Positions 1 to 6,180 are shown, numbered from the stretch's first letter. The stretch: DNA of 8,159 nucleotides from Candidatus Binatota bacterium (GCA_011523315.1 WTHE01000088.1:1-8159); one strand, 5' to 3'. The notes: generated from the letters alone by a model not told the origin. Translations and numbers: made by a program.

Positions 1-232
1 CCTCGGCATGCAGATTGCTGCCAGCGTGAATATATGAGCCGACAATCCCCTGGGCCGCAGCCCGGCCGGCCCGCTTGGCGGCTGCGGCGAGCCCCTTTTC
101 ACGCAAAAATGTGATCGCCTTGTCAATATCGCCACCGCTCTCATTCAGGGCTTTTTTGCAATCAACAACCCCGGCTCCGGTCCGCTCGCGAACCTCCTTG
201 AGCAGGGCCATGCTCGTGCTCTGATCGCTCAC
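1..232 (-). CDS. tsf: Elongation factor Ts, N-terminal part (cut by window edge)
   Basis: EF-Ts is the cytoplasmic guanine-nucleotide exchange factor that regenerates EF-Tu-GTP during translation elongation. The first 77 residues are in the window. The UBA-like N-terminal module is clear: LLKEVRERTGAGVVDCKKAL, then GDIDKAITFLREKGLAAAAK, followed by the Arg/Ala-rich link and SYIHAG. The TDFV motif that contacts EF-Tu should lie just beyond the left edge. I chose the GTG at 232 over the ATG at 211 for two reasons. It gives the usual family length before the RERTGAG motif (about 20 residues). It also has a GGAGG six bases upstream (239-243). The GTG overlaps the rpsB stop as GTGA (232-229), so translation of the two genes is probably coupled. 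The segment after SYIHAG reads SNLHAE, which differs slightly from the usual G-x-I-G-V-L pattern; the rest is unseen. Confidence 0.95.
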   Translation of the reverse strand, partial: MSDQSTSMALLKEVRERTGAGVVDCKKALNESGGDIDKAITFLREKGLAAAAKRAGRAAAQGIVGSYIHAGSNLHAE

Positions 233-1125
233 TCGTCACCTCCGTCTTCCTCGGCTTTATCGGTCTGCTTGGCCGAGGGGCGTGGAGCCGCCTGGGCGGC
301 GGCGGGAGCGGGCTCCGGGGCGGTGTCGGCCGCTGGCTCGGCAGCCGCTTCGGCGGCCTCGGCCTCGCCTGCGCCACTCACGGGCTCGGCAACGGCCGTC
401 TCAGCCGTGTCTTTTTCCTCGGCCTGCTGGCGCTCCTCAAGCTGAGCCCGACCCTCAAGCGCCGCTTCAGCCACCGCGCTGGTAAACAGTCGGATGGCCC
501 GGATCGCGTCATCGTTGCCCGGCACCTTGTGGCTGATCGTATCCGGGTCACAGTTGGTATCAACCGCAGCCACGACCGGAATCCCGAGCTTGTTCGCCTC
601 CCGGACCGAAATTTCTTCTTTTTTGGTGTCCACGACAAACATGGCGTCCGGCAGCTTGCGCATGTTCTTGATGCCGCCCAGGGTCACCATCAGCTTGTCT
701 CGCTCGCGGCCGATGCCCAACAGTTCCTTTTTGGTCAGCGCCTCGTTGATTGAGGGGGTGTCGAGCATTTCATCGAGCTTTTTCAGCCGTTCAATGGACT
801 TCTTGATCGTCTGGAAATTGGTCAGCATCCCGCCCGGCCAGCGATTGTTGACGTAGTACATCCCGCATCGTTCGGCCTCTTCCCGCACGACGTCCTGGGC
901 CTGTTTTTTCGTGCCGACAAACAGAATATGACCGCCGTCGGCAACCAACCCCGAGACAAAGTTCGCCACCTCACGCAGCATGCCGACGGTCTGTTGCAGG
1001 TCGATGATGTGGATCCCGTTGCGGGCGCCAAAAATATACGGCTTCATCTTGGGATTCCAGCGGCTGGTCTGGTGGCCAAAATGGACCCCGGCCTCAAGCA
1101 ACTGCTTGATTGTGATATCGGTCAT
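229..1125 (-). CDS. rpsB: 30S ribosomal protein S2 with long acidic Ala/Glu/Pro C-terminal tail
   Basis: S2 is a structural protein of the small ribosomal subunit, bound between head and body. The 298-residue product starts MTDITIKQLLEAGVHFGHQ and carries the family's landmark segments: RWNPKMKPYIFG at about 22-33, GIHIIDLQQT at 37-46, FVGTKKQAQ at 69-77, YVNNRWPGGMLTN at 91-103 and PGNDDAIRAIRLF at 202-214. The reading frame is open further upstream to 1257, but the N-terminus expected for S2 and a purine-rich ribosome site (GAGGAAGGTAGGA, 1129-1141) place the start at 1125. Typical S2, such as the 241-residue E. coli protein, ends soon after the last globular helix. Here about 70 more residues follow (from about 228), rich in Ala, Glu and Pro and lacking aromatics, probably disordered. 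The last codons (Gly-Gly-Asp-Glu-stop) contain the tsf ribosome site. The gene has its own candidate promoter at 1180-1208. Confidence 0.97.
   Translation of the reverse strand: MTDITIKQLLEAGVHFGHQTSRWNPKMKPYIFGARNGIHIIDLQQTVGMLREVANFVSGLVADGGHILFVGTKKQAQDVVREEAERCGMYYVNNRWPGGMLTNFQTIKKSIERLKKLDEMLDTPSINEALTKKELLGIGRERDKLMVTLGGIKNMRKLPDAMFVVDTKKEEISVREANKLGIPVVAAVDTNCDPDTISHKVPGNDDAIRAIRLFTSAVAEAALEGRAQLEERQQAEEKDTAETAVAEPVSGAGEAEAAEAAAEPAADTAPEPAPAAAQAAPRPSAKQTDKAEEDGGDE
239..243 (-). promoter_or_regulatory. Ribosome binding site of tsf inside the rpsB 3' end
   Basis: GGAGG on the minus strand lies six bases before the GTG at 232. It sits within the last codons of rpsB (GGA GGT GAC GAG TGA). 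This site decides the tsf start and implies that ribosomes finishing S2 uncover or reload on it. Confidence 0.8.
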
Positions 1126-1179
1126 GAATCCTACCTTCCTCTGGCTGTGCGATCTGATGTCGCGCTCTGCGGTGCGAGA

Positions 1180-1208
1180 GTTGTAGCAAATGGGGGGGGG
1201 CTTTGCAA
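1180..1208 (-). promoter_or_regulatory. Candidate sigma-70-type promoter for rpsB-tsf
   Basis: On the minus strand, TTGCAA (-35, 1203-1208, 4/6 to consensus) is followed after exactly 17 bases by TACAAC (-10, 1180-1185, 4/6). TGC sits directly before the -10, which makes it an extended -10 element. Transcription would begin near 1173, giving a leader of about 48 nt before the rpsB ATG. The spacer contains nine consecutive Cs (1192-1200). The match is by eye. A dedicated promoter for rpsB-tsf is usual in bacteria. Confidence 0.6.
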
Positions 1209-1268
1209 CGCGCGCCCAGAGCCGATTGGGACGGAAAATCGCCCCCTCGGCGTGCACAGACGCAAGGT

Positions 1269-2597
1269 CTACTGGTTCATCGATTGCAGGAATTCGACAT
1301 TATCTTTCGTGCCCTCTATCTTGTCCATCATAAATTCCATGGCCTCGACGGTATTGAGCTGCGAGAGCAGTTTGCGCAGGATCCAAATCCGGTTCAACAC
1401 CTCTTTGGTCAGCAGCAGTTCCTCCTTGCGGGTGCCGGAACGATTGATATCGACCGCCGGAAAAATGCGCTTGTCCATCAGGCGCCGATCCAGGTGAATT
1501 TCCATATTCCCGGTGCCCTTGAACTCTTCAAAGATGACCTCATCCATACGGCTGCCGGTATCAATCAAGGCTGTGCCGAGAATGGTCAGGCTGCCGCCGT
1601 CTTCGATATTCCGGGCCGCGCCAAAAAACTTCTTGGGACCGCGCAGGGCGTTGGCGTCCACCCCACCCGACAGCAGCTTGCCGCTGGGCGGAACGACCGA
1701 GTTGTAGGCCCGAGCCAGACGGGTGATGCTGTCGAGCAGAATCACCACGTCTTTGCCGTGCTCGACGAGACGCTTGGCCTTCTCAATCACCATCTCGGCT
1801 ACCTGGACGTGACGGGTGGCCGGCTCGTCAAACGTGGAGCTGACGACCTCGGCGTGCACCGAGCGCTGCATATCGGTGACTTCTTCCGGACGTTCGTCGA
1901 TCAGCAGCACGATGAGGATGACTTCTTTCTGGTTGTTGACAATGCCCTGGGCAATGTTCTGCAACATCATCGTTTTCCCGGTACGCGGGGCGGCGACGAT
2001 GAGGCCGCGCTGGCCTCTACCGATCGGAGTCAGCAGATCAATGATCCGTCCGGTATACGCCTCGGGGTCGTATTCGAGCCGCAAGGGCTCCTCGGGGTAG
2101 AGGGGCGTCAAATTATCGAACAGGATTTTTTCGCGCGCGCGCTCCGGTTCCTCGTAGTTGATGACCTCGACCTTGAGGAGCGCAAAGTAGCGCTCGCCCT
2201 CTTTGGGTGGACGAATCTGACCGGAGACGACATCGCCGGTGCGCAGATTGAAGCGTCGGATCTGACTCGGAGAGACGTAGATATCGTCGGACCCAGGCAG
2301 ATAGTTGTAATCCGGGGAGCGCAGGAAGCCAAACCCGTCGGACAGAATTTCCAGCACCCCCTCACCGTAGATATAGCCGCTCTGCTCGGCCTGGGCCTGC
2401 AGAATGGAGAAGATGAGGTCTTGCTTGCGTAAGCCCGATGTGCCATCGACGCTGAAACCACGCGCGATTCTCGCCAGCTCACTGATCTTCTTTTCCTTGA
2501 GCGTCTTCAGATTCAGCCCGCCATCCTCATCACCAACCTCGATGCGGATATCCCGGGGCTCTTCCACTTCTTGTTGCCGAGCGGCCGACCGAGCCAT
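1269..2597 (-). CDS. rho: Transcription termination factor Rho
   Basis: Rho is a homohexameric ring ATPase that binds C-rich nascent RNA and translocates 5' to 3' to stop RNA polymerase. The 442-residue protein is complete. It has a short acidic N-terminus, the Rho_N helical domain (about 29-72, LNLKTLKEKKISELARIARG), and the cold-shock-like primary RNA-binding domain with the RNP1-type GFGFLR at 88-93. The RecA-like ATPase core follows. Its P-loop is APRTGKT at 203-209 (Lys208 and Thr209). LLIDERPEEVTDMQR at 231-245 includes the catalytic Glu region, and VVILLDSITRLARAYN at 284-299 is Walker B. The Q-loop region is GGVDANALRGPKKFFGAARN, and the R-loop region is FKGTGNMEIHLDRR. Length is close to E. 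coli Rho (419), with no long insertion. The start has GGGAG six bases upstream (2604-2608). The E. coli P-loop Lys181 position is Arg205 here. Its own promoter and a structured leader lie upstream. Confidence 0.98.
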   Translation of the reverse strand: MARSAARQQEVEEPRDIRIEVGDEDGGLNLKTLKEKKISELARIARGFSVDGTSGLRKQDLIFSILQAQAEQSGYIYGEGVLEILSDGFGFLRSPDYNYLPGSDDIYVSPSQIRRFNLRTGDVVSGQIRPPKEGERYFALLKVEVINYEEPERAREKILFDNLTPLYPEEPLRLEYDPEAYTGRIIDLLTPIGRGQRGLIVAAPRTGKTMMLQNIAQGIVNNQKEVILIVLLIDERPEEVTDMQRSVHAEVVSSTFDEPATRHVQVAEMVIEKAKRLVEHGKDVVILLDSITRLARAYNSVVPPSGKLLSGGVDANALRGPKKFFGAARNIEDGGSLTILGTALIDTGSRMDEVIFEEFKGTGNMEIHLDRRLMDKRIFPAVDINRSGTRKEELLLTKEVLNRIWILRKLLSQLNTVEAMEFMMDKIEGTKDNVEFLQSMNQ

Positions 2598-2603
2598 GAA
2601 ATT

Positions 2604-2608
2604 CTCCC
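2604..2608 (-). promoter_or_regulatory. Ribosome binding site of rho
   Basis: GGGAG on the minus strand, six bases before the ATG at 2597, supports that start. It lies 23 bases beyond the end of the short leader reading frame that stops at 2632. Confidence 0.7.
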
Positions 2609-2631
2609 TTTACTGCGTGCGATGTGCGAAT

Positions 2632-2700
2632 CTAGAAAGCTGTCCGCCCCTCGGCGGGTCGTGACAGGTCCGCCGGGCGGACAGAAGCCGTGTGTGCCAT
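2632..2700 (-). other. Possible 22-codon leader reading frame upstream of rho
   Basis: A short frame starts ATG GCA CAC at 2700 and ends TAG at 2632. It encodes 22 residues beginning MAHTASVRPADL. It completely covers the hairpin at 2640-2684 and ends 34 bases before rho, so a ribosome translating it would melt the hairpin. E. coli rho also has a leader reading frame (rhoL), though there is no visible sequence relationship. There is no convincing ribosome site, only GAGAA about 13 bases upstream, so it may not be translated. Confidence 0.25.
2640..2684 (-). repeat. Strong hairpin (inverted repeat) in the rho leader
   Basis: Perfect 10-bp arms CTGTCCGCCC / GGGCGGACAG (plus-strand 2640-2649 and 2675-2684) enclose a further 5-bp GC stem (2653-2657 with 2670-2674), leaving a 12-base loop. 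Each half can also fold alone on the transcript: GTCCGC-CCG-GCGGAC, and CCGCC-GAGG-GGCGG. One long and two short structures are therefore mutually exclusive. No T-run follows on either strand, so it is not an ordinary intrinsic terminator. Confidence 0.75.
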
Positions 2701-2760
2701 ACGGAGAAAGTTCTCAACCGGAAGGGATGGAGAAAGCGGTGAGCGAGGGGGGGTCTGCTG
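2701..2760 (-). promoter_or_regulatory. C-rich, G-poor rut-like segment of the rho leader
   Basis: In transcript orientation, these 60 bases contain 27 C and 9 G, with many pyrimidine-C dinucleotides and little chance of stable pairing. This is the composition of Rho loading sites. It lies between the predicted rho transcription start (about 2796) and the leader hairpin, where autogenous Rho-dependent attenuation would be expected. The Rho-loading role is inferred from composition. Confidence 0.45.
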
Positions 2761-2802
2761 TGTACCTATCTGAGCGTGTCTGGTGCGACCTGAGCTGTCC
2801 CC

Positions 2803-2831
2803 ACCATAATTGATCTTCAGCCGAGTGTCAA
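2803..2831 (-). promoter_or_regulatory. Candidate sigma-70-type promoter for rho
   Basis: On the minus strand, a perfect TTGACA (-35, 2826-2831) is followed after 17 bases by TATGGT (-10, 2803-2808, 4/6). The -35 overlaps the rluD stop codon (AAT TGA CA). Transcription would begin near 2796, giving rho a leader of about 200 nt. This is the best promoter match I see in the window. No terminator separates rluD from rho, so read-through from the upstream operon is also possible. Confidence 0.7.
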
Positions 2832-3823
2832 TTCACGGGCCGCGTCTCCGAAACGCCCATCGCCTCCAGCAAGGCCCGCATATCCGGCGGATAGGGGGCG
2901 CGGATCGTCATCGTCCGCCCCTGGACGGGATGGGAAAACCGAATCGCCTCGGCGTGTAAGGCCTGACGCCCAAAGGTCTGCGCCACGGCCGGTGCTCCAC
3001 GCAGTCTGGCCTGAGCCGGGCCATACATCTGATCCCCGACGAGCGGATGGCCAAGCGCCGCCATATGCACCCGCAGCTGGTGGGTGCGGCCAGTTGTGGG
3101 GAACAGACGGACAAAGGACAGCCCCTGGGCCTCGGCCACAACCTGATAACGGCTCAGCGCAGCCCGACTGTGGCGGGCCTGCACGGACATCTTCTTCCGA
3201 TCAGTCGGGTGGCGGCCAATCGGCAGCTCAATCCGTCCGGTCCGGGCTCGGAAGCGTCCGACTGCAACGGCCGCGTAGGTCTTGTGGACCTGACGCGCCC
3301 GGAACTGGCGGGCGAGGTGTTCGGCACTGCTCTCATCCTTGGCCACCAGCAGGACCCCTGAGGTGTCTTTGTCCAGACGGTGCAGAATACCGGGCCGCAG
3401 CGAGTGGCCGGAATCGCGCCAGCCCCAGCGGAACAACAGCGCGTTCACGACCGTCCCCTGCCACTGTCCGGGCGCGGGATGGACGACCATGGCCGGAGGT
3501 TTGTTGATCGCCAGGAGAACCTCATCCTCATACAAGACGTCCAGGGGAATAGCCTGGGGAGCCGCCGTAGTCGGCGCTGCGGGCAGGGGCTCGATACACA
3601 GCGTGTCGCCTACCCGGACGCAGTAGCCGGCTTTTTTTGGCTGGCCGTTGACCATCACCCGGGCCTGATCGATCAACACCTTGGCCTGCGAGCGGGTGGC
3701 GGCGATGACGCTGGAGACGACCCGATCCAAACGCTGGCCGCCGTGCTCTGCCGAGATCACAAACCGTCGCGGCGAATCGACACCGCTCACCTGTCCCGGC
3801 CGGAATGATGCTTGCCCAGCCAT
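2828..3823 (-). CDS. rluD: RluD-type 23S rRNA pseudouridine synthase
   Basis: RluA-family enzymes convert specific uridines in structured RNA to pseudouridine; RluD acts on helix 69 of 23S rRNA. The 331-residue product has an S4-like RNA-binding domain at about 28-80 (GGQRLDRVV, then VMVNGQPKKAGYCVRVGD). The catalytic domain follows, with INKPPAMVVHP at 106-116 and the family motif GILHRLDKDTSG at 145-156; Asp151 is the catalytic aspartate. KTYAAVAVG lies at about 181-189 and TGRTHQLRVHMAALGHPLVGD at 244-264. The S4 domain and HRLDKDTSG fit the RluC/RluD branch. I favour RluD over RluC on overall pattern, but target specificity cannot be proved here. The start is less certain: GAGGAG lies 14 bases before the ATG at 3823, and a GTG at codon 12 is an alternative. 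The gene begins 18 bases after ribF, probably in the same operon. Confidence 0.9.
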   Translation of the reverse strand: MAGQASFRPGQVSGVDSPRRFVISAEHGGQRLDRVVSSVIAATRSQAKVLIDQARVMVNGQPKKAGYCVRVGDTLCIEPLPAAPTTAAPQAIPLDVLYEDEVLLAINKPPAMVVHPAPGQWQGTVVNALLFRWGWRDSGHSLRPGILHRLDKDTSGVLLVAKDESSAEHLARQFRARQVHKTYAAVAVGRFRARTGRIELPIGRHPTDRKKMSVQARHSRAALSRYQVVAEAQGLSFVRLFPTTGRTHQLRVHMAALGHPLVGDQMYGPAQARLRGAPAVAQTFGRQALHAEAIRFSHPVQGRTMTIRAPYPPDMRALLEAMGVSETRPVN

Positions 3824-3841
3824 GCGACCGTCGATATCTCC

Positions 3842-4765
3842 TCACCGGCCCAAGAGGGTACGCGCACGTTCGGCATCCTCCCGGATTTGCTTGACCAAGT
3901 CTGGCACGGAGGGAAATTTTCTTTCTCCCCGCAGTCGGGCAACAAAACCGACCCGCAGCCGCTGGCCGTAGATGTCCGCCGAGAAATCAAAGATATGGGC
4001 CTCAACCGTCCGCGCATTGTGGCCGAAGGTCGGGTTGACTCCGACATTGGCCACGCCGGCCAGTCGGGTCTGCTGGCCCACCTCGATCCGTACCGCGTAG
4101 ACGCCGTTAGGCAGCAGCAGGTCGGCCCGGGGCCGGAGATTGGCGGTCGGAAAGCCGATCGTGCGTCCGCGCCGAAAGCCTTGCTGGACACGGCCGCTGA
4201 CGGTGTAAGGACGGCTCAGGAGCGCGGTGGCCCCATCCAGATCGCCCGCGCTCAGCAGCGACCGAATGGCCGAACTGCTCACGGTTCGGTCCAGCACTCG
4301 GACCGGCCCGACCACCTCAACTCCGAAATTATAACGCTGGCCCAGCCGCTCAAGTGCCTCGGCGCTGCCGCTGCGATCCCGGCCGAAGCTGAAGTTATGG
4401 CCGATGACGACGTGTTCGACGCCTATGGCCCGCACCAGATATTGGTCAACGAACTCCTCCGGGCTGAGGCGCGAAAAGGCGCGCGAAAAACGCTGGAGCA
4501 CCACCCGCTGCACCCCCTGCTGGGCGAGGGAGTCTAATTTCTCGCGCAGGCTCAGAATCAACGGCAGCGGGCGGTCGGGCCGCAGAACCGAAAGCGGATG
4601 GGGATGAAAGGTCACAACGAGTGCCGTTCCCCGGCGCCGCTCGGCCTCCTGGACCAGTCGGCGCAAAATCGTCTGGTGGCCGAGATGCACCCCGTCGAAG
4701 TTTCCCAGGCTCACGACTGGGTGGGGCAGACGGGGCTGGCGCAGGATATGCCGGATGATCTCCAT
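3842..4765 (-). CDS. ribF: Bifunctional riboflavin kinase / FMN adenylyltransferase
   Basis: RibF makes FMN and then FAD from riboflavin and ATP in the cytoplasm. The 307-residue length is normal. The N-terminal nucleotidyltransferase (FAD synthetase) domain has GNFDGVHLGH at 21-30, TFHPHP at 52-57, IGHNFSFGRDRSG at 121-133 and the SSSAIR motif at 163-168. The C-terminal riboflavin kinase domain has GRTIGFPTANL at 200-210, PNGVYAV at 219-225, VNPTFG at 243-248 and VEAHIFDF at 254-261, where Glu255 is the likely catalytic base. All expected motifs of both activities are present. The gene starts 34 bases after the cpoB stop and has no strong ribosome site, so it may depend on upstream translation. 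Its place between the Tol-Pal genes and rluD looks like co-transcription rather than a shared pathway. Confidence 0.97.
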   Translation of the reverse strand: MEIIRHILRQPRLPHPVVSLGNFDGVHLGHQTILRRLVQEAERRRGTALVVTFHPHPLSVLRPDRPLPLILSLREKLDSLAQQGVQRVVLQRFSRAFSRLSPEEFVDQYLVRAIGVEHVVIGHNFSFGRDRSGSAEALERLGQRYNFGVEVVGPVRVLDRTVSSSAIRSLLSAGDLDGATALLSRPYTVSGRVQQGFRRGRTIGFPTANLRPRADLLLPNGVYAVRIEVGQQTRLAGVANVGVNPTFGHNARTVEAHIFDFSADIYGQRLRVGFVARLRGERKFPSVPDLVKQIREDAERARTLLGR

Positions 4766-4799
4766 GGCTGCTCGGGCAAACGCCGGGGGGAGGACGGCA

Positions 4800-5606
4800 C
4801 TAGGGTTCCAGGGACTGGAGCAGGGACCGAGCTTTGGAGATGGCCGCGGAATTGGGATAGTCGTCCATCACCTTGCGCAGAATCAGACGGGGAGAGTTCC
4901 GATCCCCGATTTCGAGAAAGGCCTCGGCCTGGCGAACCAAGGCGTCCGGCCGCCTATCACCCTTCTCGTACTGGAGCACGACATCGTTCAGCGCCAGAAT
5001 CGCCCGGTTGTAATCGCGCTGCATGAAATAGATCTCGCCGATCCAGTACAGGGCGTCGTCGGCCATGTCCGAGGCCGGATAGGTCCGTTGAAACGTCCGG
5101 AACTGTTGGACCGCCTGCTCGTAGTCTTGGGCTCGCAGCAACTCGAGAGCCAGGGTGTACTCCTGCTGTTCACGGAGCATTTCGGGTGGCCGTTCAACCT
5201 CATGGGCCGGGAGGGGTTGGGTGAGGGGATCGGGCGGCACTTCGTCGGACTGCGGCAGAGACGAGGTGGCGACCGGATCCTGAGGCGGGAACGAGGGGCG
5301 GTTCCGCTCCGCCTGTTCCAGCCTGGCGATACGTTCCTCCAGAGCCCGCAGAGCCTGCCTATCCTGCCTATCCTGAACCGGGGGCGTCGGGCGCTCGCGG
5401 GCGAGGCGCTCAAGACGGTGCTGGACCGTCTCCAGCGTTCCCCTCAGTTCGGCCATCTCCTGGCGCACATCGGTCACCGAGGCTTCCACATTAGCGATGC
5501 CGGTCCTCAACACCTGACTGCCCTCCTGGGCACGCTGCACGTCATACTGCGTCGCACAAGCGCCCAGGAGCGGCAGAAGCACGACAGAAAATCCGAGTCC
5601 CTTCAC
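4800..5606 (-). CDS. cpoB: Cell division coordinator CpoB / YbgF, predicted lipoprotein form
   Basis: CpoB (formerly YbgF) is the last protein of the Tol-Pal cluster. In E. coli it links Tol-Pal constriction to peptidoglycan synthesis by PBP1B-LpoB. The 268-residue product has three parts. An export signal ends in LGAC, a lipobox with Cys17 as the lipidation site and no Asp at +2. A coiled-coil region runs over about 24-105, broken by a Pro/Gln segment, with a Pro-rich linker at about 104-145. The C-terminal TPR domain (about 149-265) has three helix-turn-helix repeats: ALELLRAQDYEQAVQQF, DALYWIGEIYFMQRDY and ALVRQAEAFLEIGDR. E. coli CpoB has a cleaved signal and is soluble, so lipidation would differ from that model. 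The start is GTG, three bases after the pal stop (TGA CTC GTG), indicating tight coupling. A 9-bp tandem repeat lies in the linker. Confidence 0.9.
   Translation of the reverse strand: MKGLGFSVVLLPLLGACATQYDVQRAQEGSQVLRTGIANVEASVTDVRQEMAELRGTLETVQHRLERLARERPTPPVQDRQDRQALRALEERIARLEQAERNRPSFPPQDPVATSSLPQSDEVPPDPLTQPLPAHEVERPPEMLREQQEYTLALELLRAQDYEQAVQQFRTFQRTYPASDMADDALYWIGEIYFMQRDYNRAILALNDVVLQYEKGDRRPDALVRQAEAFLEIGDRNSPRLILRKVMDDYPNSAAISKARSLLQSLEP
5354..5375 (-). repeat. Short tandem repeat (9 bp, about 2.4 copies) inside cpoB
   Basis: The plus-strand unit cctgcctat occurs at 5354-5362 and 5363-5371, followed by a partial copy. It keeps the frame and encodes Gln-Asp-Arg twice (residues about 78-83) in the coiled-coil linker, so a gain or loss of units would only change linker length. 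Confidence 0.8.
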
Positions 5607-5609
5607 GAG

Positions 5610-6176
5610 TCACCGGCTAATGATCAGAAAGTGAGCCCGACGGTTTTGCCGCCAACACGCCTCTGAGTCCTCAGCGCACAGAGGGGCTTCCTCTCCATAG
5701 CTGATGGTCGACAGCCGATCCGAGGCAATACCCAGAGAGACGAGGTAATCATAGGCTGACCGCGCCCGCTCGGAGCCGAGAGCCAGATTGTATTCCACGG
5801 TTCCCCGATTGTCACAGTGGCCCTCGATCTCAACCCGGGCCGTCGGATTCCTGCGCAGCCAGTCGGCATTGGTCTGCAAGACTTCTCGGGCGGTCGGCGA
5901 GAGATCGAAGGCATCATAGTCAAAACGAATATCCTGCAACTCCCCGCCAGTCTGGGGCCCATCCGCAATCCTCGTCTCGACCCTCCTGCCGGGGTCGGAC
6001 AGGGGATCCTCGTCGGGTGCGGTGCTTATGTCAAATCCGGACTGTTGAGAAGACGGCGTGAGAGCTGGTGGAGCGTCGGGCGTCCGGGGTGACTGTCGAG
6101 CTGGACACGCGCTGAGGAACACCACAATAAGCAGGCTGCACCCCACCCATCCACACCACCGAAAGAGGCTCTGCAT
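5610..6176 (-). CDS. pal: Peptidoglycan-associated lipoprotein Pal
   Basis: Pal is the outer-membrane lipoprotein that binds peptidoglycan and is moved to the division site by TolB and TolA. The 188-residue product has a signal peptide with hydrophobic core GCSLLIVVFLSAC; Cys24 is the lipidated residue after the lipobox LSAC. A flexible Pro/Ser/Asp-rich linker follows (about 25-80), then an OmpA_C-like domain (about 82-187). In that domain IRFDYDAFDLSP opens the fold and GHCDNRGTVEYNLALGSERA (119-138) is the peptidoglycan-binding motif, with Asp122 and Arg137 matching the diaminopimelate contacts known in the family. SYGEEAPLC and NRRAHFLI close it. Cys167 and Cys174 could form a disulfide in the C-terminal loop. 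The ATG has a strong GAGGAG four bases upstream (6181-6186). It lies 52 bases after tolB and 3 bases before cpoB. Confidence 0.97.
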   Translation of the reverse strand: MQSLFRWCGWVGCSLLIVVFLSACPARQSPRTPDAPPALTPSSQQSGFDISTAPDEDPLSDPGRRVETRIADGPQTGGELQDIRFDYDAFDLSPTAREVLQTNADWLRRNPTARVEIEGHCDNRGTVEYNLALGSERARSAYDYLVSLGIASDRLSTISYGEEAPLCAEDSEACWRQNRRAHFLIISR

Positions 6177-6180
6177 CGTT

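Noticed and set aside
1226..1252. Possible intrinsic terminator after rho (CGCC-GAGGG-GGCG then ATTTT on the minus strand)
   Set aside because: The stem is only 4 bp and the T-run is short. It may slow polymerase, but I would not call it a terminator.
1126..1257. 44-codon N-terminal extension of rpsB
   Set aside because: The translation does not resemble S2 and covers the promoter elements. S2 homology and the ribosome site place the start at 1125.
1203..2432. 409-codon open frame on the plus strand opposite rho
   Set aside because: It mirrors the codons of a fully conserved Rho and has no own ribosome site or domain. It is a shadow.
2768..2809. 13-codon frame beginning with the ATG in the rho -10 element
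   Set aside because: Its start codon lies upstream of the predicted transcription start, so it would not be on the rho transcript.
3812..5666. Two long plus-strand frames (241 and 303 codons) opposite ribF and cpoB
   Set aside because: The minus strand carries complete RibF and CpoB, and the plus-strand translations show no family features.
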